A stretch of DNA of 52,546 nt from Chitinophaga ginsengisoli (GCF_003014595.1 NZ_PYGK01000019.1:98664-151209); one strand, 5' to 3'. Positions 17,202-25,965 are shown, counted from the first letter of the stretch. Notes: a model not told the origin generated them from the sequence alone. Numbers and translations are program-made.

Positions 17202-17648
17202 TTAAACGTGGATCAGTTTAGATGATGACGGATGATCGTCCGGCTGCTTTGTATAAAGCCACATACCCAGCAGTGCAAGCAGCATAAAAACAATGTTGAA
17301 ATAAAGATGCTGTGTCCAGCTCATTTGAGAGATCACGCCTCCGCAGGAGCAAGGAATTTTTTCAGATAAAGTCAGCAGCACTACAATGTAGACGGTGAAA
17401 AGTGTCATGATAGCAAAAGATGCATAGAGCCCGGCACGCCTGTAGCGTGGGATAACGAGGAGCAAAGCGATCACTATTTCAGCTACGGGAACCACAATGG
17501 CCAGTACAGGCGCAAAGCGCGTGATAAGAGGAGATTGGCCTATAACGGCCCGGAAATTTTCATAATCAATGAACTTGCTCACGGCTGTATAAACGAACAA
17601 TAGAATGAATGAGAGACGTATTGTCTCCATAACGACTCTTCTTAACAT
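17202..17648 (-). CDS. MauE/DoxX-like redox-associated membrane protein
   Basis: The 148-residue protein has four membrane helices and the MauE-type pattern FVYTAVSKFIDYENF, VVPVAEIVIALLL and a cysteine pair in PCSCGG (C100, C102). An internal start at Met7 is also possible. MauE is needed for disulfide-rich methylamine dehydrogenase assembly, and relatives are linked to periplasmic thiol redox work. It is the first gene of the minus-strand operon with the anchored protein and the four-cysteine secreted protein, a likely redox client. Confidence 0.82.
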   Translation of the reverse strand: MLRRVVMETIRLSFILLFVYTAVSKFIDYENFRAVIGQSPLITRFAPVLAIVVPVAEIVIALLLVIPRYRRAGLYASFAIMTLFTVYIVVLLTLSEKIPCSCGGVISQMSWTQHLYFNIVFMLLALLGMWLYTKQPDDHPSSSKLIHV

Positions 17649-17825
17649 GGAATACTAGTTTACAAACGGAGTGACGGAATAAATTTCAGGAAAGTCTTCG
17701 GGTTCACACTGGCATTCATTGGCTATTTGTCATCCTAATCTAAGAAAATATTCTGAATATTGGATAGCTCCGGGAGATTTTTTTGTCAGTTTGACACATT
17801 TTCGTAGGGTATATACATTAAACAC

Positions 17826-17854
17826 AAAAGCCCCGCATTTCTGCGAGGCTTTTT
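17826..17854. terminator. Terminator after the GH97 gene
   Basis: AAAAGCC-C-CGCA, a TTTC loop and TGCG-A-GGCTTTTT form a nearly perfect stem with one mismatch. On the minus strand it lies just past the GH97 stop codon. A/T runs on both sides make it usable in both directions. Confidence 0.8.
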
Positions 17855-17870
17855 ATGTATAAAAATCTTA

Positions 17871-20006
17871 TCATTTCTTCAAGGCCTTAATTGCGGCATC
17901 ATCTGCTTCTACCACGCTGATAGCATATCCCCCTCCTGGTGCACACTGCTGTGCCAGGGTCGACTTATTCGTCACAACCATTTTCCTGATCTCATATGCC
18001 TGGGGATTCTTCTCATAATGCGCATCTTTTTTATCACTATAAATAGTAGCGATATATTTTTTACCGGCATCCAGGTAATCAAAGCTGATCTTCGATACTC
18101 GCCCGTTTTCATCGCAGGTGCTACCGATGAACCAACTGCTCTTTCCTTTCGACTTACGTGCAATTGTGATATAGTCTCCAGGTTCTGCTTCTAATATCTT
18201 CGTATCATCCCAGTCGATGGCTACATCTTTGATAAACTGAAAGGCATCCATATATTTCCTGTAAGTTTCCGGGAAGTCTGCCGCCATCTGCAAAGGGCTA
18301 TACATCGTTACATACAGTGCCAGCTGACGGGCCAGCGTACTGTGCACCCAGGAAGTGTTTTCCGGATTATAGGCGCTTACCTTCATCTGGAAAATACCCG
18401 GCGTGTAATCCATCGGTCCTCCCATCAGACGTGTAAATGGAAGGATCGTGGTATGATCAGGATTATTGCCGCCGAAGGCCTCATATTCCGTTCCCCTGGC
18501 AGACTCCTGTCCTATCAGGTTAGGATAGGTACGGGAAAGACCAGTCATGTGTACGGATTCATGTGCATCCACCATGATATGGTATTCTGCGGCCTTGGTA
18601 ACAGCATATAGATAATGATTGACCAGCCATTGTCCGTAGTGGTGTTCTCCTCTTGGAATGATATTACCCACATAACCGCTCTTCACAGCATTATAGCCGT
18701 TGGCGACCATAAACCTGTAAGCAGTGTCCATATGACGCTCGTAGTTACGAACAGAAGAGGATGTTTCATGATGCATGATAATCTTCACGCCCTTGCTGGC
18801 AGCATAACGGTGTAACTCCTGTACATCGAAATCAGGATACGGCGTCAGAAAGTCGAATACATAATCTTTCGTTTTACCAAACCAGTCTTCCCAACCCTGG
18901 TTCCAACCTTCTACCAGCACAGCGTCAAATCCATTTTCAGCCGCAAAATCAATGTATTCCTTCACATGAGCATTATTGGCCCCATGTCTGCCGTTTGGCT
19001 TTGTTTTGGAATAGTCTGTAACGCCTAACTGTACATTCTCGATATCCGTATAGGCCCAGGTGCTCTTTCCGGTGATCATCTCCCACCATACACCCACATA
19101 TTTCACTGGCTTGATCCAGGAAGCAGGATCTTTATATTTCGTAGGCTCGTTCAGATTATAGATCAGTTTAGAGGACAGGATATCACCTGCCTTATCACTC
19201 ACGATCACAGTTCTCCAGGGCGATTTACATGGCGCCTGGAGGTAACCTTTATCACCTACCGCATCAGGTGTCAGGAAAGATCTCAGGACAAAATTCCTGT
19301 CATCCAGTTCCAGCGATAAAGCCGCATATTCTATCAACGCCGCTTCGTGGATGTTAATATACAGGCCGTCCTTACTCTTCATCATCAGTGGCGTCTGCAG
19401 CCCGGTGGGAGAAAAGACGGTCTGTGACGCATTTGGTGTAATGGCTTCTTTCATCTTTCCCCTTACTTCGGATAGATTGGAAGTAACCGTACTATATTCC
19501 TGGGTATCGTAGTCTCCGGGCAGCCAGAAGGCTTTATGATCGCCAGCCAGTGCAAACTCTGTCCGCTCTTCTTTGATCACGAAATACGCCAGGTGCCGCT
19601 GTTGCGGAAACTCATAGCGGAATCCCAGTCCGTCATTGAACAACCTGAAACGGATGATCAGGGTACGGTCTGTAGATACCTGGTGTAAATTCACTTCCAG
19701 TTCATTATACTGATTGCGGATCTCTTTTACCTCCCCCCATACCGGCTGCCAGGTTTCGTCAAAAGCAACCGTTTTAGCACCGGCTACTTCAAAGCTGTCT
19801 ATAAAGGAAGCATCTGCCTTCAGCTCCAGGCCAAGACGACTGGGTTTGATCACGTCCTTCCCCTTATAGGTCAGTGTGTAGGTCGGAATCCCCTTTTGCT
19901 GTATGGAGAACTGCAAGTGCAGGTTTTTATCCGGTGATGTCAATTCCTGGGCTCCGGCCATTTTCCACAGGAAAAGGCAGCAGATGAAAATAATAGTTTT
20001 GCGCAT
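17871..20006 (-). CDS. GH97 glycoside hydrolase (SusB-like alpha-glucosidase)
   Basis: I place the start at 20006 (MRKTIIFI), giving 711 residues with a signal peptide ending MAGAQ. An upstream ATG adds 28 residues without clear function. The protein has the GH97 layout: an N-terminal beta-sandwich (about 25-270), a catalytic (beta/alpha)8 barrel (about 280-590) with GFDAVLVEGWNQGW and the DAHES then QESARGTEYEAFGG motifs, and a C-terminal beta domain. The HE within DAHES fits the inverting alpha-glucosidase group rather than the retaining alpha-galactosidases; this is by family pattern. It is probably periplasmic and cleaves alpha-glucans near the GH13 enzyme encoded upstream. Confidence 0.93.
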   Translation of the reverse strand: MRKTIIFICCLFLWKMAGAQELTSPDKNLHLQFSIQQKGIPTYTLTYKGKDVIKPSRLGLELKADASFIDSFEVAGAKTVAFDETWQPVWGEVKEIRNQYNELEVNLHQVSTDRTLIIRFRLFNDGLGFRYEFPQQRHLAYFVIKEERTEFALAGDHKAFWLPGDYDTQEYSTVTSNLSEVRGKMKEAITPNASQTVFSPTGLQTPLMMKSKDGLYINIHEAALIEYAALSLELDDRNFVLRSFLTPDAVGDKGYLQAPCKSPWRTVIVSDKAGDILSSKLIYNLNEPTKYKDPASWIKPVKYVGVWWEMITGKSTWAYTDIENVQLGVTDYSKTKPNGRHGANNAHVKEYIDFAAENGFDAVLVEGWNQGWEDWFGKTKDYVFDFLTPYPDFDVQELHRYAASKGVKIIMHHETSSSVRNYERHMDTAYRFMVANGYNAVKSGYVGNIIPRGEHHYGQWLVNHYLYAVTKAAEYHIMVDAHESVHMTGLSRTYPNLIGQESARGTEYEAFGGNNPDHTTILPFTRLMGGPMDYTPGIFQMKVSAYNPENTSWVHSTLARQLALYVTMYSPLQMAADFPETYRKYMDAFQFIKDVAIDWDDTKILEAEPGDYITIARKSKGKSSWFIGSTCDENGRVSKISFDYLDAGKKYIATIYSDKKDAHYEKNPQAYEIRKMVVTNKSTLAQQCAPGGGYAISVVEADDAAIKALKK

Positions 20007-20136
20007 GCTGTGTAATTTAATGTGGCTATATACTGCTGGTGTTATAACGTGAAATGTTAAATTGACCACCAATATAATCATTGTGCGCAAAATTCAGTTG
20101 TTTTTCACCTGACTGCGATATAGGTATCATCAATGT

Positions 20137-20466
20137 CTATTCTTCCCTTCCAAATACCTTCTTCAATTCCTCCTTTGCATCTTCCAGTACATGCTGCTGT
20201 TTTTCAGGCAGATTTTTTCCAGCCCTGTTAATGTAAAAATTCAACATTGACATAGCTGATTGATAGGGCGTACCCTTTTTACGCCTGCTCCTGGTGGCAG
20301 ACCTTTTCAGGGAACGTGCTATTTCCTCCGGATTATTGCTTTTAAAGATCCCTCCCTTCAGGTCCAATGCGTCGCTTGTCCGGGATACCCGGCCAGACCA
20401 TTTCCTGCCGGATCTTTTTCTTCCCGCTTTCCCAACAGTGTGCTTCTTTGTTCTGGGTCTTGCCAT
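20137..20466 (-). CDS. DUF3175 small basic protein
   Basis: The ATG at 20466 (MARPRTKK) gives 109 residues; a start nine codons upstream is less likely. The N-terminus is strongly basic (KKHTVGKAGRKRSGRKWSG). The core matches the DUF3175 pattern by eye: SDALDLKGGIFKSNNPEEIA, then SAMSMLNFYINRAGKNL. The function of the family is unknown. The basic tail suggests nucleic-acid binding. It diverges from the GH13 gene, sharing a 116-bp spacer. Confidence 0.8.
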   Translation of the reverse strand: MARPRTKKHTVGKAGRKRSGRKWSGRVSRTSDALDLKGGIFKSNNPEEIARSLKRSATRSRRKKGTPYQSAMSMLNFYINRAGKNLPEKQQHVLEDAKEELKKVFGREE

Positions 20467-20582
20467 AGTGTGATGTTTTCCAGATTCCCACAACCTTCAG
20501 GCCGGAACTATTGCTGATCTTGCCTGTTAATTCTGGCAGAAATGTTGTGAACACAATGCGTATCATTAAATACCTCATCAGT

Positions 20583-22190
20583 ATGGCAACGATCTTCGAT
20601 AAATGGTGGCAGACAGGTGTTATATACCAGGTATATCCCCGCTCATTCCAGGATAGCAATGGCGATGGCATCGGCGATCTCCGGGGCATCACAGGCAGGT
20701 TGGACCATCTTCAGTGGCTGGGCATAGACGCTGTCTGGCTCTCCCCCATCTATCCATCGCCGATGGCTGATTTTGGTTATGACATTGCCGACTATACGGG
20801 CATATATTCTTTGTTTGGCTCCATGCAGGATTTCGATACGCTGTTGAACGAAGTACACAGGAGAGACATGAAGCTGTTGCTCGACCTGGTGCCCAATCAT
20901 ACATCCAATCAGCATCCCTGGTTCCTGGAATCCCGCTCTTCCCGCGATAATCCAAAACGTGACTGGTACATCTGGCATGATCCCCTGCCTGATGGCGGTG
21001 CCCCTAATAACTGGCTGAGCGTTTTCGGCGGCGAGGCATGGGAATGGGACGCTGCTACACAACAGTATTACTACCACGCATTCCTTAAAGAACAACCCGA
21101 CCTTAACTGGCGAAATCCTGCCGTACAGGAAGCTATGTTCGACGTCATGCGTTACTGGCTGACAAAAGGCGTGGATGGTTTTCGGGTAGATGTGATGTGG
21201 CATATGATCAAAGACAAACAACTGCGTAATAATCCTGTTAATCCGGACTATGAACCACATATGGCCACCTATTCGCAGCAGTTGCCTGTTTACTCAACAG
21301 ATCAGCCGGAAGTACACGAAGTAGTGCATAAAATGAGGCGTGTGATGGAAGAGTTTGACGGCGACCGCGTGATGATAGGAGAAATATACCTGCCTATCCA
21401 GCAATTAATGCCCTATTATGGTGCAGACAACAAAGGCGCTCACCTGCCTTTTAATTTCCAGCTGCTGTCACTTCCATGGAATGCCTCTTCCATTGCTGTA
21501 GCCATTGATCAATATGAGGGTGCTCTTCCCGCCCAGGGATGGCCTAACTGGGTATTGAGCAATCATGACCAGCATCGTATTGCCAGCCGTGTAGGGCAAC
21601 AACAGGCAAGGGTGGCTGCTATGTTACTGCTTACGCTTCGAGGTACACCTACGATCTATTATGGCGATGAAATAGGCATGCGCAATGTTGCCATTCCCTT
21701 TGATGAAGTACAGGATCCACAAGGACTGAACATGCCGGACAAGAACCTCAGCAGGGATCCTTCCCGTACACCTATGCAATGGGATAACAGTGTTAATGCA
21801 GGATTTACCACAGGCAAACCCTGGCTGCGCCTGTCAAAGACATACCAAAGGGTCAATGTGAGCGCACAAAAGGCGGACTCCTATTCCATGCTCTCACTCT
21901 ACAGACAACTCATTGCCTTACGTAGACGGGAACCTTCGCTGACAACAGGCGACTACAGTCCTGTTTTCTCAGATAACCAGATCCTGGCTTTTATGCGGCA
22001 ACACGAAGGGCATTCCAGCTTTCTGATCGTGTTAAATCTGACACATTTGCCCTGTTATTTCAGGCCGGCCAATTTCCCCTTTCGTGGCCGCATCGAAGTG
22101 GCTACCTTCCCCGAAACGGAAGGCAGCATCGTAAATGATACTATCAGCCTGGATGGGGATGAGGGTATGGTGATACGGTTGGAAAGATAA
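20583..22190 (+). CDS. GH13 alpha-glucosidase (oligo-1,6-glucosidase/trehalulose-hydrolase type)
   Basis: The ATG at 20583 (MATIFDKWW) gives 535 residues without a signal peptide, so it is cytoplasmic. Typical GH13 regions are present: DLVPNHTS (region I, near 101), GFRVDVMWH (region II, nucleophile Asp203), IGEIYLP (region III, acid/base Glu267) and SNHDQHR (region IV, Asp329). The QVYPRSFQDSNGDGIGDL motif is typical of the alpha-glucosidase subfamilies (GH13_23/30-like). It probably hydrolyses short alpha-glucosides to glucose. It pairs functionally with the exported GH97 enzyme on the opposite strand. Confidence 0.95.
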   Translation: MATIFDKWWQTGVIYQVYPRSFQDSNGDGIGDLRGITGRLDHLQWLGIDAVWLSPIYPSPMADFGYDIADYTGIYSLFGSMQDFDTLLNEVHRRDMKLLLDLVPNHTSNQHPWFLESRSSRDNPKRDWYIWHDPLPDGGAPNNWLSVFGGEAWEWDAATQQYYYHAFLKEQPDLNWRNPAVQEAMFDVMRYWLTKGVDGFRVDVMWHMIKDKQLRNNPVNPDYEPHMATYSQQLPVYSTDQPEVHEVVHKMRRVMEEFDGDRVMIGEIYLPIQQLMPYYGADNKGAHLPFNFQLLSLPWNASSIAVAIDQYEGALPAQGWPNWVLSNHDQHRIASRVGQQQARVAAMLLLTLRGTPTIYYGDEIGMRNVAIPFDEVQDPQGLNMPDKNLSRDPSRTPMQWDNSVNAGFTTGKPWLRLSKTYQRVNVSAQKADSYSMLSLYRQLIALRRREPSLTTGDYSPVFSDNQILAFMRQHEGHSSFLIVLNLTHLPCYFRPANFPFRGRIEVATFPETEGSIVNDTISLDGDEGMVIRLER

Positions 22191-22257
22191 GGTCTCTGCT
22201 GCCGTTATAAAAACAATGGCCTGATTTTTTCCCATATTTATTAAAACACCTTGTCTC

Positions 22258-23097
22258 ATGCAAACCATCCTCGTACTTACAGACTTTTCCAATGTAGCGT
22301 TGCGGGCGGCTAATTACGCTATTCATCTGGCAAACCAGCTACATAGCAAACGCATCATTCTATTGAATGCATACCAAAGCCTGTCGCCTGTCGCCAATGT
22401 ACCGGTCACACCGGAGTTACCTGTTATACAGGCCAATCCGGATGAGTTGTATAAAGAAAGTACAATGCAGCTGGATAACCTTCACAGTCTGCTGGAACCT
22501 ACGGCTCCTGGTATCATTATCGATACAATGTCAGATGATGATATTCTTGAAGAAGCTGTCAAAAAGCTGATCAGCAAAGAACATGTAGACCTGGTAGTAG
22601 CAGGCCTTGCCGATAAATCCAACCTGGAGAAATTTCTGGTAGGCAGTCACAGTATACGGGTAATGGAAAACGGTGATTATCCGTTGGTGATCGTTCCTGA
22701 AGATGCGAAGATAACACCACTTGAAAAAGTACTGCTCGCGGTAGATTTTGACATGCTCAGGCGTGGGAAGTCATTACCCAGGCTGGTTGAAATTCTCAAC
22801 AATTTACACGTCGAACTATTTGTGGTCAATGTTGCCAGCGATGAGGGTTACTCTGATGAGACAAAAGAAGATATTAAACACGTCCACCAGTTATTAGACA
22901 GGTATCATCCTTCTTTCAATTATATAGAGGATAAGAATGTAGTTAACAGCATCAATGAATTTGCAGATCGGCACGACATTTCATTAATCATCGCTATACA
23001 TGAAAAGAAAAGCCTGCTGGCTACGATATTTCAGAAAAGCGTTTCGAAGCAACTGGCGTGGCAGAGTAATGTTCCGCTGCTGATTATTCCTGCGTGA
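22258..23097 (+). CDS. Tandem-domain universal stress protein (UspA family)
   Basis: The 279-residue protein has two Usp folds. The first (residues 1-145) starts with ILVLTDFSN and ends with YPLVIVP. The second (about 155-279) starts with KVLLAVDFD and ends with VPLLIIPA. The first domain keeps a loop like the nucleotide-binding GS motif (FLVGSHSIRV), while the second is degenerate. Such proteins help cells survive starvation and stress, often in the cytoplasm. It lies 67 bp after the GH13 gene. Confidence 0.9.
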   Translation: MQTILVLTDFSNVALRAANYAIHLANQLHSKRIILLNAYQSLSPVANVPVTPELPVIQANPDELYKESTMQLDNLHSLLEPTAPGIIIDTMSDDDILEEAVKKLISKEHVDLVVAGLADKSNLEKFLVGSHSIRVMENGDYPLVIVPEDAKITPLEKVLLAVDFDMLRRGKSLPRLVEILNNLHVELFVVNVASDEGYSDETKEDIKHVHQLLDRYHPSFNYIEDKNVVNSINEFADRHDISLIIAIHEKKSLLATIFQKSVSKQLAWQSNVPLLIIPA

Positions 23098-23231
23098 GAA
23101 AATGATATTCAAATGTAGCTCACAAAGCTACCAGGATATACACTTCCCTGCAAGGCCCTGATACTTGTTATCATATTTGAAGGCCGCCGGATGACAAACG
23201 TATATCCCGGTAACTGGTTTATTTATCCAGA

Positions 23232-23630
23232 TCAGATCACAGCTAATGATGCGGTTCCTTTTGCTGCTTCAAAACGTTTCCAGGCATAATAAGGCACCAG
23301 CATAATTAATATCGCAACTATCGGTGCGATCAGTTCTCCGATTGGATCACCTACTGCCATACGGGAGCAGAATGCCCCGATAAAGTTGATGGCAAAACCT
23401 GCAAATGCCCATTCTTTGAGGGTCCTGAATTTAGGCTGCAGAATAGCCAAAGCGCCCAATAACTTAGCTACACCGAAAATAGTCAGTGCATACTCGGGGT
23501 ATCCAAGATGCTTTATAATAGCCACACCTGTTGCTTCATGTGTGATCCCTCCTATACTATCCATCAGCATCAGTAATGCAAAAATGCCTGTTGATACCCA
23601 GTAGAAAATTCTGATCTTGTTCGTTTTCAT
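23232..23630 (-). CDS. DoxX-like membrane protein
   Basis: The 132-residue protein has four hydrophobic helices and the DoxX-like family pattern, with HLGYPEYALTIFGVAKLLGA and an N-terminal IFYWVSTGIFALLMLMDS. A -7 box on the minus strand (CAAACATA, 23650-23657, reading TATGTTTG) lies 20 bp before the start. The family is widespread in Bacteroidota and often linked to stress or polyketide-like synthesis genes, without a firm function. Confidence 0.82.
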   Translation of the reverse strand: MKTNKIRIFYWVSTGIFALLMLMDSIGGITHEATGVAIIKHLGYPEYALTIFGVAKLLGALAILQPKFRTLKEWAFAGFAINFIGAFCSRMAVGDPIGELIAPIVAILIMLVPYYAWKRFEAAKGTASLAVI

Positions 23631-23649
23631 AATTGTCTGTTTTATGATG

Positions 23650-23657
23650 CAAACATA
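23650..23657 (-). promoter_or_regulatory. -7 box for the DoxX-like gene
   Basis: The minus strand reads TATGTTTG, a match to TAnnTTTG, 20 nt from the start codon. No clear TTTG box is seen about 20 nt upstream of it. Confidence 0.45.
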
Positions 23658-23833
23658 TCGGCATTTTCCAAGGTATGTAATGTGTGATTCGGACAGTCTA
23701 CGGGGTAATTCCGGACATTCCCCGTCTACTCGCTAATTTTTGGTAAAGCTCGCCATGATATTACCCCATTCCGCCTTTATTTAGTAAATTGATCTGCTAG
23801 AACCGTTGACCAGGCGTTCATTAAAGACAGGAC

Positions 23834-24427
23834 ATGAAAAATATCACCCGGCTATATCTGACACTATTACTGCTGACAACAGCTACTCCCTTTACCATTG
23901 CCCAATCCGGGCTGCAACGTTTCGACGATAGGACACTGGAATATCTGGAAGCCCACCGTACACCGGGACAAACCAAAGCCTGGCTGCTCATTTCCAACAC
24001 GAACGACTATGTGAATGTGGCCATTCCTGCGGGACTGCTCGTCGCTGGCATCATCGACCACAATCCCGATATGCGCCAGGATGCCCTGTATGTTGCTACC
24101 AGCACTGCTACTACTTTCCTGCTGAATACACTTATCAAGAAACTGGTCAAACGTCCGCGCCCCTTTATACAAAATGCTCATCTTACTGCGGTTTATCAGC
24201 CTTCTTCCACTTCCTTCCCTTCGGGACATACGTCGTCTGCCTTCAGTTCTGCGACTGCATTGGTAAGGGCTTATCCTAAGTGGTATGTGATTGCTCCGGC
24301 TTTCCTATGGTCAGGTGCGGTAGGTTATTCGCGGATGTACCTGGGAGTACACTATCCTTCTGACGTTACTGCAGGCGCGCTGTTGGGGGCAGGAACTGCG
24401 TTGGGGCTTGGTTTCATCAGGCCGTAA
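23834..24427 (+). CDS. PAP2-family phosphatase (type 2 phosphatidic acid phosphatase)
   Basis: The 197-residue protein has a signal peptide (residues 1-24, ending TIAQ). It carries the three phosphatase motifs: KRPRP (motif 1, about residue 112-116), SFPSGHTSSAF (motif 2) and SRMYLGVHYPSD (motif 3), with the catalytic histidines in motifs 2 and 3. It probably removes phosphate from lipid phosphates such as undecaprenyl pyrophosphate in the envelope. It converges on the DUF6266-like gene with an 11-bp gap. Confidence 0.92.
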   Translation: MKNITRLYLTLLLLTTATPFTIAQSGLQRFDDRTLEYLEAHRTPGQTKAWLLISNTNDYVNVAIPAGLLVAGIIDHNPDMRQDALYVATSTATTFLLNTLIKKLVKRPRPFIQNAHLTAVYQPSSTSFPSGHTSSAFSSATALVRAYPKWYVIAPAFLWSGAVGYSRMYLGVHYPSDVTAGALLGAGTALGLGFIRP

Positions 24428-24438
24428 TGACCGGTTGA

Positions 24439-25002
24439 TCATACCTTGATCATCTTCACTACAGTTGTCTCATTACCAGGAATGTTCTCCGCCGTTACCT
24501 CCACTCTTGCATTGTGGGTATCCAGTTCTTTTGTTGCCTGATAAGTCCAGACCGTAGGTGCCCTGTCCTCTGTTGCACAACCTTCTTCTATCAATGTTCC
24601 ACTTTCATTGAAGATCTTTACATAGATCCGGTAAACCCGGAAAAAGTTTCTTGCCCGTATGATGATTTTCTCACCTGGATACCCGTTATAAGCGACAACA
24701 TCAATGTCAGAGATCTCAGGTGCGCTCATGGCGTCTTTTAATGCCATGTTTCGTGCGTTCTGCGCTCCTGTCGCGAGCGACTTGTAATAAAATTTCAGAT
24801 CCGGATCTGCGAGCGCTTCCGTTGCAAAACAGGATGCACGCTCGAACCTAAGCTGCAAGGCGATCTGCTCTGCGGTAAATTTCGAATTTTCTTTGGTTCT
24901 TGCCTGTCTTACAATAGGCGTTCCTAAACGGGTACAAAAATTCAGATTCCCGATTGTTCCCGACAGACCACTGGTTAAAATGTTGCGAGTTACTTTGGCC
25001 AT
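24439..25002 (-). CDS. DUF6266-like protein
   Basis: The 187-residue protein begins MAKVTRNILTSGLSGTIGNL, similar in pattern to DUF6266 proteins of Bacteroidota that open with a Gly-rich GLSG-IG segment. The middle is alpha-helical with an EQIALQLRFERA helix, and residues of about 95-187 look beta-rich (YPGEKIIIRARN, VYRIYVKIF). It has no signal peptide or catalytic motif that I can see. Function unknown. It borders the repeat-rich intergenic island. Confidence 0.65.
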   Translation of the reverse strand: MAKVTRNILTSGLSGTIGNLNFCTRLGTPIVRQARTKENSKFTAEQIALQLRFERASCFATEALADPDLKFYYKSLATGAQNARNMALKDAMSAPEISDIDVVAYNGYPGEKIIIRARNFFRVYRIYVKIFNESGTLIEEGCATEDRAPTVWTYQATKELDTHNARVEVTAENIPGNETTVVKMIKV

Positions 25003-25320
25003 AATAAAATTGTTTTGGTGATGAATGAAATTATAATTGCAATATTAAGCGTAGAAACAAAGCGGTTTTAAAGAAAGTGCATGAGCAGGCGAAATTGCGT
25101 CGCGAGCAGGCGAAATCGCGACATGAAGCCCTCATTATTTCCTTCCAAAACTACCGTCCAATTGTTTGCTGGTTGCTATTACAAGCAAAATTAGCACACT
25201 ATCAAAAGGGGTTCAAAAAAAACTATACGAGAGGCCCAAATTAACACATAAGAGCCCTTTTTCGGCTCATAAGAGCCTTCCTCTTCCCTTCAGATAAGGT
25301 TGACCTATACTTCACCTATC

Positions 25321-25437
25321 GTGGAGGCTATATCCTACAGGCTCTCTACTCCTACATTACAGGCACTATTGTATAGCCGTCGCTATAGAAAGTGCCTGTA
25401 ATGCTGGAATAATGTACCTATAGGATATAGCCTCCAC
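25321..25437. repeat. 117-nt three-tier inverted repeat (possible structured RNA or cruciform)
   Basis: Three nested perfect stems share one axis. The outer is GTGGAGGCTATATCCTA (25321-25337) with TAGGATATAGCCTCCAC (25421-25437), 17 bp. The middle is CATTACAGGCACT (25355-25367) with AGTGCCTGTAATG (25391-25403), 13 bp. The inner is TATAGC (25372-25377) with GCTATA (25382-25387) and a CGTC loop. The stretches between outer and middle stems are 17 nt on each side and unpaired. No T-run follows, so it is not a simple terminator. It could be a MITE-like element, a cruciform, or a non-coding RNA. Confidence 0.85.
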
Positions 25438-25519
25438 TATATCTCTACCAAACCCTTACCCTTACCTAAAACCTAAAATGTCCCATTCTCCCCCCTATTA
25501 TGTCGTTTTTACGACCCAG

Positions 25520-25562
25520 GCAACCAAAAGGTTTCACATATTTTTGCAACCATAAGGTTCCA
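25520..25562 (+). promoter_or_regulatory. Promoter with two AACC-N4-GGTT operator copies
   Basis: GCAACCAAAAGGTTTCA (25520-25536) and GCAACCATAAGGTTCCA (25546-25562) are 15/17 identical and each contains the palindrome AACC-N4-GGTT, 26 bp apart. Between them lies TATTTTTG (25539-25546), a -7 box match. A regulator bound to both sites would straddle RNA polymerase and control the gene at 25622. Confidence 0.62.
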
Positions 25563-25621
25563 TAAAAAGGGATCTTATGGCCGGGTCCGATTAAAACCTG
25601 CAACCTGAAACTTTTGTGTAT

Positions 25622-25903
25622 ATGGTAGAAGTATTTAAAACCAACGTTAACAGACGGGAGCATGCCCATATGTTCCTTACACAGATGCATAGGATATACG
25701 CTGATTACAAGGCAAATTTCGATCTGGAAGACTGTGACAGGATACTACGTGTGGAGTGTATATCAGGGACCGTTAATCCATCAACAGTGATCAATCTGCT
25801 GAAGAAAAGCGGTTTCGAGGGAGAAGTGCTGACGGATGACGTGATAATTCCAAAATACCGGCCGGACCAATGCCAACACCTGTCTTCTCCTTTCGCCATT
25901 TGA
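25622..25903 (+). CDS. Small conserved-looking protein, possible ferredoxin-like (HMA-type) fold
   Basis: The ATG at 25622 gives 93 residues (MVEVFKTNVN); a GTG two codons upstream is less likely. The order strand (MVEVFKTNV), helix (HAHMFLTQMHRIYADY), strand (KANFDLEDCDRILRVEC), helix (STVINLLKKSGFE), strand fits a ferredoxin-like fold as in heavy-metal-associated domains. The metal-binding CxxC is absent, so metal transfer is unlikely. It is preceded by a promoter with two palindromes. Function unknown. Confidence 0.7.
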   Translation: MVEVFKTNVNRREHAHMFLTQMHRIYADYKANFDLEDCDRILRVECISGTVNPSTVINLLKKSGFEGEVLTDDVIIPKYRPDQCQHLSSPFAI

Positions 25904-25965
25904 TACAATACCGGAGTATAGGATATTTTATCTGCTTCCGCAGATGATTGTGTTCTATGCCCCGG

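Larger units (their letters stand above)
25003..25621. other. Repeat-rich gene-free island
   Basis: This 619-bp stretch holds no convincing gene. It contains a direct pair GAGCAGGCGAAAT (starts 25083 and 25104) and a direct pair CATAAGAGCC (starts 25247 and 25268), both with a 21-bp period. It also has the palindrome GGCTC-ATAA-GAGCC (25264-25277), a 117-nt three-tier inverted repeat, and two palindromes around a -7 box. The density of ordered repeats is the highest in the window. Confidence 0.75.
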
